Shown here one piece after another: positions 24,780 to 34,613 of a stretch of DNA of 64,000 nucleotides. Position 1 is the first letter of the stretch; the number at the start of each line of letters is the position of its first letter. The notes under the pieces were generated by a model that worked only from the letters and a program-made list of their open reading frames with translations, was not told where the DNA came from and ran no database searches. Source of the DNA: Kribbella sindirgiensis. GTDB lineage: Bacteria > Actinomycetota > Actinomycetes > Propionibacteriales > Kribbellaceae. Location of the stretch: positions 310,001 to 374,000 of the forward strand of contig NZ_SJKA01000007.1 of the NCBI RefSeq assembly GCF_004331435.1, read 5' to 3'. The position numbers were made by a program, and so were the translations under genes.

Positions 24780-24995
24780 TCAGTTCTCCGGGACGTCCAC
24801 GTCGACGGTCAGTTGTTCGGGGGCGCCGGATTCGGCTACTACGCGGGCGATCTGGACGCGGAGGTCTTCGAGGGAGGACTCGCGGGTGTCGCCCTCGCCG
24901 GACACGAAGATGTCCGGGGTGAGTGCGGCCTCGGCGATCCAGGTGCCGTCCTCGTCCTCGCCGACGATGTAGGGCAGGTGAAGCTGACGTCGCAA
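24780..24995 (-). CDS. HicB-like antitoxin family protein, second copy
   Basis: 71 residues from TTG 24995 with GGGAG five bases upstream. Segments LHLPYIVGEDEDGTWIAEA and GEGDTRESSLEDLRVQIARV align along the full length with the adjacent paralogue, indicating tandem duplication. It starts 28 bp after the arfC stop and precedes the paralogue by 50 bp, so the ArfABC-like genes and this pair may be one transcript. A stand-alone role as a small regulatory or binding protein is as likely as a toxin-antitoxin role. Confidence 0.72.
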   Translation of the reverse strand: MRRQLHLPYIVGEDEDGTWIAEAALTPDIFVSGEGDTRESSLEDLRVQIARVVAESGAPEQLTVDVDVPEN

Positions 24996-25023
24996 CGTGT
25001 CTCCCAGGGGTCGGTCGCGCGGG

Positions 25024-25644
25024 TCAGTCGCGCGGGTCCGCGGCCTTGCGCGGGCGGCGGGTGTACTTGGTGAAGCCGGCCCGCTCGGCGTCGGCCTCCG
25101 TGCGGAACCAGACCTCGGGCTTGGTGCGGCCGTAGTACGGCGATTCGGGGGTGTGGAAGAGCATCGACTGCGCGTTCCCCTTGATCGTGAACCCGTCCGG
25201 CGGCCCCTGATGCGGTACGGCGTCGGCCGAGCCCTCGCCGTACCGCCCAGTTGGCACGTCGTTGGGCGCGTCCGGAATCACGTCAGCAGCCGGCTGGATG
25301 TGGTCGAACAGCGTCTGCTCCCCACCCATCAACTGCGAAAACACCGGCTGCTCAACCGGCTCCGCAGGACCTGCGGGACTCGCCGGGGCCGCTGGTGCTG
25401 GGGGAGTTGCTGGGGGAGTTGCCGGGGCGGGGGTGGGCTCAGGCGCCGGGGTCGGCTGGGTGAGGTCGGCTGTTGGTGTGGGCGCCGGGGCCGGGTGTGA
25501 TGGCTGAGGGGTGGTGCGCGCCGGCGGGTGGGTGGGGGTTGCGGGGGTGGGGCGGCGGCGGTCCAGGAGGCGCCAGGTGATGGCTGCGCCTACCAGGAAC
25601 GCCAGGGCGGAGCCCAGCCAGTTGTCTCTCAGCAGCCAGCTCAT
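25024..25644 (-). CDS. arfC: ArfC-like channel accessory protein (sunset domain)
   Basis: 206 residues from ATG 25644, which overlaps the last base of the arfB stop. One N-terminal membrane segment (WLGSALAFLVGAAITWRLL, about 8-26) is followed by a long Pro/Ala/Thr linker (about 30-110). The C-terminal domain (about 155-198) contains IKGNAQSMLFHTPESPYYGR and EVWFRTEADAERAGF, the sunset-domain signature of ArfC. In M. tuberculosis arfABC (the OmpATb operon) supports growth in acidic medium and ammonia release. Gene order and overlaps here match that operon. The exact function outside mycobacteria is unproven. Confidence 0.85.
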   Translation of the reverse strand: MSWLLRDNWLGSALAFLVGAAITWRLLDRRRPTPATPTHPPARTTPQPSHPAPAPTPTADLTQPTPAPEPTPAPATPPATPPAPAAPASPAGPAEPVEQPVFSQLMGGEQTLFDHIQPAADVIPDAPNDVPTGRYGEGSADAVPHQGPPDGFTIKGNAQSMLFHTPESPYYGRTKPEVWFRTEADAERAGFTKYTRRPRKAADPRD

Positions 25645-25760
25645 CAGCGCGCCCCTCGGGCCGAGTGGCGGACGAGGCGGTGTACCAGCCAGGCGGCCGC
25701 GCTGCCCAGTACGAACGCGACCAGCAGCAGAATCCAGGTCTCGGCGATCAGCCAGCTCAT
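25644..25760 (-). CDS. arfB: ArfB-like small membrane protein, 38 residues
   Basis: A very short gene: ATG 25760 directly follows the arfA stop (TGAATG) and its TGA ends on the first base of the arfC ATG (25644). The peptide begins MSWLIAETWILLLVAFVLGS and continues AAAWLVHRLVRHSARGAR: a single membrane helix with a positively charged cytoplasmic tail. Its first four residues equal those of ArfC (MSWLL in ArfC), suggesting common origin. In mycobacteria the equivalent gene lies between arfA and arfC. Context and the tight packing make it a real gene despite its size. Confidence 0.8.
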   Translation of the reverse strand: MSWLIAETWILLLVAFVLGSAAAWLVHRLVRHSARGAR

Positions 25761-26885
25761 TCAATTCCCCTGCACTACTCGGATCTCGGCGCGGCGGTTC
25801 GCGACCCGCCCGGCGCCGGTGGCGTTGGATGCGATCGGGAACGCCTCGCCGTACCCGTGCGCGAGGATCCGCTCCGCGCCGACCCCGAGCCGCACCAGTT
25901 CGGCCTTCAGCGCGGCGGCCCGGCGCTCGGACAGCGGCAGGCTGGTCGCGGTCGAGCCGAGGTTGTCGGTGTGCCCGGCCACCTCGACGCGCACCGTCGT
26001 ACACGACTTGAGGACGGCGGCGGCCTTCACCACGGCCGGTTTCGACGCGCTGTTCACGATCGACGTACCGGACAGGAAGTTGATCGGGTACTGCCGGCTG
26101 AACTCGGCCAGCCGGCTCGGGAACGTCCGGCACGGCTCGCTGACCGCGCTCTTCGGCGCTGCCGGCAGCGCCAGCTCGTCCGCGATCACCGCGCCCGGTA
26201 CGGCGGCCGCGGCGGCCCGGCCGATGGTCGCCTTGGTCGCCTGGTCCGGCACCTCACCGGACAGCGTCACGGTTTCCCCGTCGTACCGCACCGAGGCGTC
26301 ACCGCCGCCGATCGCGAGCGCCCGCAGCAGCGCGGACAAGGTCGCCGCGTCAGCGAGCCCGTTCGCGGCGTCGATCGTGGTGCGGTCGTCGTACTCACGG
26401 CCCTCGCCGAGCAACTGCTCCACCTCGGCGGCGATCGCGTCCTTGACCGCCTGACTCCGCACCGGCGCCTGCACCCGGATCGACCGATCCGTCCGCCCGA
26501 CCTCGAACGCCGGTACGTCGGAACGCTCCGGCGTACTGCTACTGGTCGGACCAGGTGTCGGACCAGGTGTCGGCGCAGGTGTCGGCGTTGCGCCGGCCTG
26601 CCCGTTCACGAGCTCGACGGACCGTACGCCGTCGACGCCGGACACGACCTCCCGGACCACCGCCGGATCCGCTCCGGACGGCACGGTGATCCGCGCGTTC
26701 CGGCCGTCGAAGTCGACGAAGCCGCCTTCGATACCGCGCGCCTTCAACGCGGCCGTGGTGCGTTCGCGGAGATCGTCCTCGGTGGTGCCGGCCCGCGCCG
26801 GAATCAGCACAGCCGTCAGCAGTACGGGGACTGCGAGGGCCGCGAGCAACCAGATGACGAGCGGCCGTCGAACGAGACCGGGCAC
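25761..26885 (-). CDS. arfA: OmpA-family protein with BON domains (ArfA/OmpATb-like)
   Basis: 374 residues from GTG 26885, preceded by GGAGGAACA; the frame remains open to 26957. The N-terminal membrane anchor (LVIWLLAALAVPVLLTAVLI, about 8-27) is followed by two BON-like segments (about 30-95 and 125-215) separated by a Pro/Thr repeat (TPAPTPGPTPGPT). An OmpA C-terminal peptidoglycan-binding-like domain follows (about 245-374), with VEVAGHTDNLGSTATSLPLSERRA and GYGEAFPIASN. This order is that of mycobacterial ArfA. It heads a tightly packed operon with arfB and arfC. Pore activity reported for OmpATb is debated, so a cell-envelope anchoring role is the safer statement. Confidence 0.88.
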   Translation of the reverse strand: MPGLVRRPLVIWLLAALAVPVLLTAVLIPARAGTTEDDLRERTTAALKARGIEGGFVDFDGRNARITVPSGADPAVVREVVSGVDGVRSVELVNGQAGATPTPAPTPGPTPGPTSSSTPERSDVPAFEVGRTDRSIRVQAPVRSQAVKDAIAAEVEQLLGEGREYDDRTTIDAANGLADAATLSALLRALAIGGGDASVRYDGETVTLSGEVPDQATKATIGRAAAAAVPGAVIADELALPAAPKSAVSEPCRTFPSRLAEFSRQYPINFLSGTSIVNSASKPAVVKAAAVLKSCTTVRVEVAGHTDNLGSTATSLPLSERRAAALKAELVRLGVGAERILAHGYGEAFPIASNATGAGRVANRRAEIRVVQGN

Positions 26886-27106
26886 TGTTCCTCCGTGGAT
26901 GCGGTCAGAGTGACCGTGCGCCAGGAGACTACTCCGCTTGACGGGCCGATCGCACACCTGTCCGGGGAGCGTCGCGAGGTTTTGCCTGTCCTGTCTCGGA
27001 CAGGACGCATATGTGCCAGCCCTGCGGCCGCCGAATCCCTTGACTTAGTTCGAGCCGTGAACAGTACTTAGTGCGGGCTGGTTCGACTGGGAGGGGCGAG
27101 CTTGTG

Positions 27107-27664
27107 ATGCCGATCGAGAGGCCGTCCGATGCGTCGTTGGTGATCGGCGTGGCCGCGTCCACGGCCGAACGGGTACATCTGGCCCGTCTGCTGGGCGGCG
27201 CCGACGCACTTCTGCTGGTGTCGAACGCCGACCAGGCCCGCGCCTTCTTGGAGCTGACCGGCGTCACCGTCGAGCCAACCACGGCAGTCGGCGAGGCGGT
27301 CGGCGTACCGGCTGTGCCGACCGTGGCAGCGGCTGCGGAGCGGCGGATGCAAGCGGTGCGCGAACCTGAGCCGGTCGCCGAGCTGCGCCTGGACGTCGAC
27401 CGCCGGGTGGTCCGCTGGAAGGACCGCGAGATGCCGCTGACCCGGCTGGAGCACGACTTTCTGCACTGTCTGGTCGCGGAACCCGGCCGGGTGTGGACGT
27501 ACCAGCGCCTGCATCACGCGGTCTGGGGCAACGAGCACCTCGGCCACGGCTCGCACATCCACTCGGTCGTCAAACGCCTCCGCCAGAAACTCGCCAACCT
27601 CGGCGCCACCGTCACCATCCACGCCGTCCGAGGCGTCGGCTTCCACCTCCTCCCCACCACCTGA
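27107..27664 (+). CDS. Winged-helix (OmpR/PhoB-type) transcriptional regulator
   Basis: 185 residues from ATG 27107 (or the adjacent GTG 27104) with GGGAGGGG upstream. Residues about 85-185 form a Trans_reg_C winged helix (LTRLEHDFLHCLVAEPGRVWTY, HIHSVVKRLRQKLANLG, HAVRGVGFHLL). The N-terminal half is not a receiver domain: there is no acidic phosphorylation pocket, and it starts LVIGVAASTAERVHLARLL. It is a clear paralogue of the gene at 32402-32998, and the pair brackets the large protease gene. It is convergent with that protease gene and separated from it by a strong terminator. The signal it senses is unknown. Confidence 0.85.
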   Translation: MPIERPSDASLVIGVAASTAERVHLARLLGGADALLLVSNADQARAFLELTGVTVEPTTAVGEAVGVPAVPTVAAAAERRMQAVREPEPVAELRLDVDRRVVRWKDREMPLTRLEHDFLHCLVAEPGRVWTYQRLHHAVWGNEHLGHGSHIHSVVKRLRQKLANLGATVTIHAVRGVGFHLLPTT

Positions 27665-27690
27665 CTCCCTCCCGCCCCTCCCGCAAAGGG

Positions 27691-27724
27691 CTCGGCCCCC
27701 GGACCAGATGGTCCGGGGGCCGAG
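27691..27724. terminator. Strong bidirectional terminator hairpin
   Basis: A perfect 15-bp stem, CTCGGCCCCCGGACC (27691-27705) and its complement (27710-27724), with the four-base loop AGAT. It lies between the convergent winged-helix and protease genes, 27 bp and 13 bp from their stop codons. A short TTCGTT follows on the plus strand. Confidence 0.88.
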
Positions 27725-27736
27725 TTCGTTACTCGC

Positions 27737-30700
27737 TTACTTGATCGACTTCAGGGCGAAGTCTTCGGTGACGGGGGAGCCGGCGACCAGCTTGGTGGTG
27801 CGGGTCTGGGGCTTGTAGCCGTCCTTCGCGGCGATCAGGGTGAGCGGGTTGTTGCGGCGGTCGAGCCAGTACGCGTACTTACCGTCCTTGTCGGTGATGA
27901 ACGTGTAGGACTGCGCCCACGAGTCCACCTGGACGATCGCACCCGGGAGAGCGGCGGAGGCGCCGGACGAGCTGACGCCCGTGACGGTGCCCTGCAGCTT
28001 GCTCCACGTGGTCGGCGGGGTGACGTTCATCGTCACACCGACGGCCGGGACGGAGTACGGCGTGTTCTCGCCGATCGTCACGGCACCGCTGTAGGTGCCG
28101 GGCTGGTCGACGCTCGCGGTGAGCGTGACCTTGACGGTCGCCGACTGTCCCGGGGCCAGGGTGACCTCGGTCTGGTCGATGGACAGCCAGCTCACGTCAG
28201 CCGACGACTCGGAGCAGTCCTCGAGACCCGGCAGGGCCTCACTGTCCACAGTCGCGTTGAAGCTGCCGGACGAGCCGCCGATCTTGTAGAAGCCACACGC
28301 CGCGCCACCGCGGTACCGCGGCAGGTTGGCGTTCGGCAGTGCGGTCCAGCTCTCGGACGACGGGTCGTACGAGAACCCAGCGTTGGTGACCGCACCGGCC
28401 TGGACACCGCCGACGATCAGCAGCTTCCCGCCCGCGACGGCGTACGACGCCGCCCAGTGGTCGGCCGGAGCGTCCGCGATCGCGGTCCAGGAGTCGGCTC
28501 CCGGGTCGTACACGTACGCCGCCTTCAGCGAGTTCGTGCCGTCGTTACCACCGGCGCAGTACAGCTTGCCGTCGATGGCACCGCAGGACGCGAACGCGAC
28601 CGACTGCGGGTAGTTCGCCAGCGTCTCCCAGGCGTTCGCCGCGGCGTCGTACCGGACGACCGTGTTGCTCATCGGCAGACAGCTGGAGGTGGTGCACCCG
28701 CCGACGGCGTACAGCTTGCCGTCGAGCACGGCCTGACCGGCCGCGGCCCGCGGAGCCGGGTTGGCGGCCAGCGCGGTCCAGGCGTTGGCGGCCGGGTCGT
28801 ACGACCAGGTCTCCGGCGCCGGACCGGCTGCTCCCCAGCCGGAGCTCGCGATGATCTTGCCGCCGACCACACCGACGCTGATGGCGTTGCGAGCACCCGG
28901 AAGCGGGGCGATCGCGGTCCAGGCGAGCGTGGCCGGGTCGTACACGTAGCTGTTCCCGGTCGACGCACTACCGTTGCCACCGGCAATCGAGTAGGTCTTG
29001 CCCTCGAGGCTGACCACCCGGTTGTCCATCACGGACGCGGGGTAGTCGGCGATGTCGGCCCACGGAGCCGCCTGCGGCTTCGCGGCGGCCGGTGCCGCAC
29101 CGGTCTTACCGGTCAGCATCCGGGCGAACGAGGTGTCCACGGCGAGCCGCTGCAGCGGTGCGCCGGGCCCGTTCTCCACCTGGGCCTTGGTCGTCGTGCT
29201 GCCGTTCGCGTTCTGCAGGACGAAACCGTTGTCCTTCTCACCGAACTTCACATCGACGTCCGCGCCGCCGGTGTTCGTGACCTTGAACGACTTGGTCACC
29301 TTGCCGGTCGGCAGCTTCAGGTTGCCGGACACAGTGCCCGGCGTGACGGCCAGCTGGCCGGCCTTCAGCGTGTAGTCGGCCGCGGTCGTCCAGTCGGCCT
29401 CGACCCCGACGGTCGCGGTCGAGCTGACGTAGTTGCCGGCCTTGGCGGTGAAGCTCTGGTCGCCGTCGACGGACGAGTACAGCCAGTAGAAGCCGTCGTT
29501 CAGACCGGTGTCCTCCGGCGTCGCGACGGTCGTCGCGGACTCGCTGCTGCCGTCACGGGTGACGACCGCACCGTTCACGAAACCGTTCGTGTTGGCGTCC
29601 TTGACGTTGCCGACGACGATGCCGCCGCCGGTCGGCACACAGGTGATCTGACTGCCGACGAGGACGTTGTCGACCTGCCACCACCATTCGTACGACGCGT
29701 TGTAGTAGTGGAACCGCACCTGGACCGCGGACTGGCCGGCCGCCTGCGGGATCGCGATCTCCTTGACGCCACGGGCGTCGACGGACTGCGTGAGCACGTT
29801 GCTCCAGGTGGCGCCGCCGTCGATCGACAGGTCGACGTCGCCCTTCTCGCCGCCGAGGTAGTTCAGGTCCTGGTTGAACCGGATCACCGGAGCGGTGACC
29901 GAGGTCAGGTCCACGACCGGGCTGACCAGCGACGTGTCCTGGGACCCGCCACCGCCGTACTTGTCACTGTCGATGATCGCGAACTTGCCGCTGCCACCGG
30001 CCAGGTTGCCCCGGTTGCCCGGGTCGTCGAACTTCCAGACCTGCCCGTTGCCCTTGTTGTCGACGACGGTCCAGCCGCTCGGTGCGGCACCGGAGTCGAA
30101 GGTCTCGTACACGCCGTCCGAGCCCCACTTGTACCCGGGCGCGGTGCTGCACGAGGTGCCGTCGGCCGGTACGGCGACGTTCTTCGTCAGGTTGCCCGTG
30201 CCGACCGTGATCGGCTGGCTGACGGTCTGGTAACCCGGGTACTTCGACTCGATCTTGAGCGAGTACGCCGCACCGGACGGGACCTTGAGGCTGTACCGGC
30301 CGTTGCTCGGGGTCGTGTAGTCGAACACGCCACCCGGACCCTCGACCGACACCTTCGCGTACAGCGGCCAGCCGTGGCCGGAGCCGTCCGTGATGGTGCC
30401 ACCGACGCTCACCTGCGGAGTGCTCACCAGAGCGAAGTCCTTGGTGGTCGTCTGACCCGTGGTGATGGTGGCGGTGGCGGTCTGCGTCGCGTAGCCGAAC
30501 GACGCGACCGTCAGGTTGTAGTCGCCGGCCGGCAGGACGGACGAGAACGTGCCGTTGCTGCCGGTGGTCAGCGTCTTGTCGGGCTGGCCCGCCGCCTGCA
30601 CCGTTACGCTGGCGCCGGCGAGCGCGGCACCACCGGTGGCGGCGGTGACAGTGCCGGCGAGGGTGCCGGTGTCGCCGATCGGCGCCGCGTTCAGGAGTGC

Positions 30701-32140
30701 CAGCGCGTCCAGACGGCCCTGACCGAAGACGTTGTTGTTCGCGTCGGTCCCGCCGCACTGGCTGTTCGGCGCGTCGATCGCGGTCGAGTTCAGCAGCGCC
30801 CGCGTGCCCGCGACGTCACCCTTGAGTGACGGCGAGGCCGACCACAGCAGGGCGACGGCGGCCGTCAGGTGCGGCGTCGCCATCGACGTACCGTTGAAGG
30901 CGCCGTACGTGTTGCCCGGCAGGCTGGAGCGGACGTTGACACCCGGGGCCGAGATGTTCGGCTTGATGGTGCCGTTCTGACCCACGCCGCGGCCGGAGAA
31001 CGACGCGATGTTGTTGTTGATGTCGTAGGCGCCGGCCGAGTAGTTGCTCGTCAGGCTGCCCGGCGAACCACTGGTCTGACAGGCCGAGCCGCTGTTGCCG
31101 TTGGCGAACGTCCCGAAGATCCCGGACGCGGTCCAGGCCAGGGTGATGTCCTCCATGAACGGGTCGTTCGACGGCAGTGTGGAGCCCCACGAGTTGTTGA
31201 TGACGTTCGGCCGCTTGCTCGCGTCCGGGTTCTGCCCGGCGAGGTCGGTCGGCTCGAGCATCCACTGGCCGGACGAGATCAGCGCGGCGTCGCTCGGGCA
31301 GCAGCCGTTCGCGGCGATCCACTTCACGCCCGGGGCGACACCGATCTGGTTGCCCGCACCGTCGTCGCCGGCCATGGTGCCCATCGTGTGGGTGCCGTGG
31401 CCGTTGCCGTCGGACGGTGCGTTCGGCGAGGTGCCGGCCGCGTCGAACCAGTTGTAGTTGTGGTTGAAGGTGCCGTCACCGTTGTTGCCGCGGTACTGGT
31501 TCACCAGCGCCGGGTGGTCGTACTGCACACCGGTGTCGATGTTGGCGACGACGATGCCCTCGCCCTTGTCGCCGTACTGCGACCAGACCTGGTTCGCCTT
31601 GATGTTGGCGACACCCCACTCGACGGCCTGGATCGCCTTCTCCTGCTGGCCCGGCGTGACCTTCGGTACCTCGATCTGTACGGGCGCGTACAGACCCTCG
31701 ACCTCGGTGTGACCGGCCAGCTTCTGGGCGAGTTCGAGCGAGCCGCTCTCGATGCGGATCGCGTTCGTGCCCCAGAACGACTGGTACTTCACGTGCTGCG
31801 CGTCCAGTTCGGCGCGGATCTTCGCCTGGCTGTCCGCGGCGGCCTTCTTCAGCGCCGCGGCGACCGCGGTGCCGCGCTCGTTCCAGTTGCTGATCTTGCC
31901 GGCGGCGGTCAGGTCGGCCTTGGCCGCGAACCGGACCCAGTAGTCCGTCGCGGACTTGGCGTCCTTGCCGTCCAGCTTCTCCATCAGCTCTGGCTTGATC
32001 TTGGAGGCCGGTGTGGCCTCCGGCTTGGTGGGTGGTGAAGCCTGGGCCTGGCCGGCGGCGGCCAGACTGGTTGCGACGACTGCCACCGTCGCGAGGGCAC
32101 CCACCAGTGACCTGGCGAGTCCCTTTCGTTGATGTGACAT
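27737..32140 (-). CDS. Secreted multidomain subtilisin-like serine protease (S8)
   Basis: 1467 residues. A signal peptide (about 1-34) is followed by an I9-like propeptide (about 60-160). The S8 domain (about 190-485) carries Asp202 (NIDTGVQYDHP), His248 (NGHGTHTMG), Asn349 and Ser419 (NGTSMATPH). After it come carboxypeptidase-regulatory-like repeats (about 495-660), a jelly-roll module with DTSLVSPVVDL (about 675-830), Kelch-type beta-propeller repeats (about 1050-1260, e.g. GGKLYAVGGCTTSSC style blades), a BACON-like module (about 1290-1370) and another regulatory-like domain. The layout resembles bacillopeptidase F. It probably degrades extracellular protein, the C-terminal modules binding substrate or surfaces. 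Divergent from one regulator paralogue, convergent with the other. Confidence 0.93.
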   Translation of the reverse strand: MSHQRKGLARSLVGALATVAVVATSLAAAGQAQASPPTKPEATPASKIKPELMEKLDGKDAKSATDYWVRFAAKADLTAAGKISNWNERGTAVAAALKKAAADSQAKIRAELDAQHVKYQSFWGTNAIRIESGSLELAQKLAGHTEVEGLYAPVQIEVPKVTPGQQEKAIQAVEWGVANIKANQVWSQYGDKGEGIVVANIDTGVQYDHPALVNQYRGNNGDGTFNHNYNWFDAAGTSPNAPSDGNGHGTHTMGTMAGDDGAGNQIGVAPGVKWIAANGCCPSDAALISSGQWMLEPTDLAGQNPDASKRPNVINNSWGSTLPSNDPFMEDITLAWTASGIFGTFANGNSGSACQTSGSPGSLTSNYSAGAYDINNNIASFSGRGVGQNGTIKPNISAPGVNVRSSLPGNTYGAFNGTSMATPHLTAAVALLWSASPSLKGDVAGTRALLNSTAIDAPNSQCGGTDANNNVFGQGRLDALALLNAAPIGDTGTLAGTVTAATGGAALAGASVTVQAAGQPDKTLTTGSNGTFSSVLPAGDYNLTVASFGYATQTATATITTGQTTTKDFALVSTPQVSVGGTITDGSGHGWPLYAKVSVEGPGGVFDYTTPSNGRYSLKVPSGAAYSLKIESKYPGYQTVSQPITVGTGNLTKNVAVPADGTSCSTAPGYKWGSDGVYETFDSGAAPSGWTVVDNKGNGQVWKFDDPGNRGNLAGGSGKFAIIDSDKYGGGGSQDTSLVSPVVDLTSVTAPVIRFNQDLNYLGGEKGDVDLSIDGGATWSNVLTQSVDARGVKEIAIPQAAGQSAVQVRFHYYNASYEWWWQVDNVLVGSQITCVPTGGGIVVGNVKDANTNGFVNGAVVTRDGSSESATTVATPEDTGLNDGFYWLYSSVDGDQSFTAKAGNYVSSTATVGVEADWTTAADYTLKAGQLAVTPGTVSGNLKLPTGKVTKSFKVTNTGGADVDVKFGEKDNGFVLQNANGSTTTKAQVENGPGAPLQRLAVDTSFARMLTGKTGAAPAAAKPQAAPWADIADYPASVMDNRVVSLEGKTYSIAGGNGSASTGNSYVYDPATLAWTAIAPLPGARNAISVGVVGGKIIASSGWGAAGPAPETWSYDPAANAWTALAANPAPRAAAGQAVLDGKLYAVGGCTTSSCLPMSNTVVRYDAAANAWETLANYPQSVAFASCGAIDGKLYCAGGNDGTNSLKAAYVYDPGADSWTAIADAPADHWAASYAVAGGKLLIVGGVQAGAVTNAGFSYDPSSESWTALPNANLPRYRGGAACGFYKIGGSSGSFNATVDSEALPGLEDCSESSADVSWLSIDQTEVTLAPGQSATVKVTLTASVDQPGTYSGAVTIGENTPYSVPAVGVTMNVTPPTTWSKLQGTVTGVSSSGASAALPGAIVQVDSWAQSYTFITDKDGKYAYWLDRRNNPLTLIAAKDGYKPQTRTTKLVAGSPVTEDFALKSIK

Positions 32141-32401
32141 CTCTGCAGCCCCTCACTTGAACGACCCCGAGTCGACTCCCCCGAGTCATTGCTGCAGGAG
32201 GGCGCGTCCGAAACGCACCGTGCCCCCCAGGTCGCGGCATGTGACACCGCAAGCCTGTCGTGGACCTTATGTGTCAGAACAACGTGGTAACAAGCACACT
32301 TGGTGAGCAACTTGTGACTAGCTGTCGCGCCGATCGAGGCAACCTGGGCAAACGTTGGCATTCCGTTGACGATCCGAGGCAGGTATTGACATCGTGATCA
32401 G
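32141..32401. promoter_or_regulatory. Divergent promoter region of protease and regulator
   Basis: 261 bp without a gene, noticeably richer in A and T around 32270-32400. On the minus strand TTGTTA, an 18-base spacer and TAAGGT (about 32293-32264) could be the protease promoter. On the plus strand TTGACG (32366-32371) and TTGACA (32386-32391) precede the regulator ATG at 32402 by too little for a normal leader. The hexamer assignments are weak; the region as a shared control segment is likely. Confidence 0.35.
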
Positions 32402-32998
32402 ATGGTCACCGCCCGTGTCCCCGCCCCAGCGGACGCCGATCTGACCGAGTCCTTCCCGCTGCTGATAGCGGTCGCGGCCTCGCCCGAGCAGCGCGTCCAA
32501 CTCGCCGAACTCGTCGACGACGTCGCACCGCTGTTACTCGTCTCCAGCCTCGACGAACTGCGCAAACTGCTGGTTCCCGCACAACCACCGCCGCCCAACG
32601 ACGCCGACCAGGCGCCATCGGTTACGTCCGAAGAACTGTCGTCACGTCTCGCCGCTTCTTCGGACGTAACGGATGAGACGGACGTACTGACGATCGACCG
32701 GGCTCGTTCGGTGGCTCGCTGGCGCGGTCGCGAGATCCAGCTGACGGAACTCGAACAGGAACTGCTCAGCCGCTTGATGTCCACGCCGCTGCGGGTCTGG
32801 TCGTACGACGCTCTGCACCAGACCGTGTGGCGAGACCGGAACATTCGCGGCACCGCGGACGTCCACTCGGTGGTGAAACGCCTGCGCCGCAAGCTCGACG
32901 ACCTCGGTACGACGGTCACGATCGACGCCGTCCGCGGGATCGGGTTCCGGCTCACCGATCACCAGCGCCCGATGATCACCGATCTGCGTGCGGGGTAG
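32402..32998 (+). CDS. Winged-helix (OmpR/PhoB-type) transcriptional regulator, paralogue
   Basis: 198 residues from ATG 32402. The C-terminal winged helix (about 95-190) contains LTELEQELLSRLMSTPLRVWSY, DVHSVVKRLRRKLDDLG and DAVRGIGFRLT. It aligns throughout with the protein at 27107-27664, including the N-terminal LLIAVAASPEQRVQLAELVDD half, which is not a receiver domain. A Pro- and Ser-rich linker joins the two halves. It is divergent from the protease gene across 261 bp and is the natural candidate for its regulator. It is followed after 11 bp by a PLP enzyme gene. Confidence 0.85.
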   Translation: MVTARVPAPADADLTESFPLLIAVAASPEQRVQLAELVDDVAPLLLVSSLDELRKLLVPAQPPPPNDADQAPSVTSEELSSRLAASSDVTDETDVLTIDRARSVARWRGREIQLTELEQELLSRLMSTPLRVWSYDALHQTVWRDRNIRGTADVHSVVKRLRRKLDDLGTTVTIDAVRGIGFRLTDHQRPMITDLRAG

Positions 32999-33009
32999 TT
33001 TCTGTTCCC

Positions 33010-34161
<1,152 letters not shown>

Positions 34162-34215
34162 ACAGGCCCAAACGGCGCAGGTGAACAGGTCGTGAGGACT
34201 AGAGACAGGCCATTG

Positions 34216-34598
34216 CGGCTCTTTGTGACTGTTATGTGGGTAGTTGGCACGGCCCGGGCGGCGGAGTAAGCGTTCTCGACAGGACGTGTCGAGGGGCTGG
34301 GTAGTGCACCTGAGCGTGCCGGCGCCGGGCGCGTACGGTGTCTCGCCGGTGCTCTACCTGCCGAGCCGCCGCACACCCCCGCAAACCCAGGTCGCTGCAC
34401 AGGGCTCCCCAAACCAGGTGTGGTTCTGCTCTGCTGCCCGGTTCAGGGGCGAATCCCGAACAGCACCAGGAACACGCACTGGGGACTGGGAACAGGCAAT
34501 GGTGACTCGGGACAGGTAATACCAGGTGCCCACCCACTGTTGCCTGTTGCCTGATCCCGGACCGGGTTGATCGCCGCCCACACATCGGACAGGAGAGC
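34216..34598 (+). repeat. Mosaic intergenic repeat element, copy B (shortened)
   Basis: About 383 bp in the 452-bp gap between the convergent threonine synthase-like and GrpB genes. The left module carries a perfect hairpin CTCGACA (34275-34281) / TGTCGAG (34287-34293). The palindromic unit is cut after CTCCCCAAACCAG and joined to the middle module (GTGTGGTTCTGCTCTGCTG); the join occurs at a shared CAG, suggesting deletion by short homology compared with copy C. The right module keeps the hairpin arms GGGAACAGGCAATGGTG and CACTGTTGCCTGTT (one mismatch) and the tail CACATCGGACAGGAGAG, ending about 15 bp from the GrpB stop. Same orientation as copy A. Confidence 0.85.
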
Positions 34599-34613
34599 CG
34601 CTATTGCTTGTCG

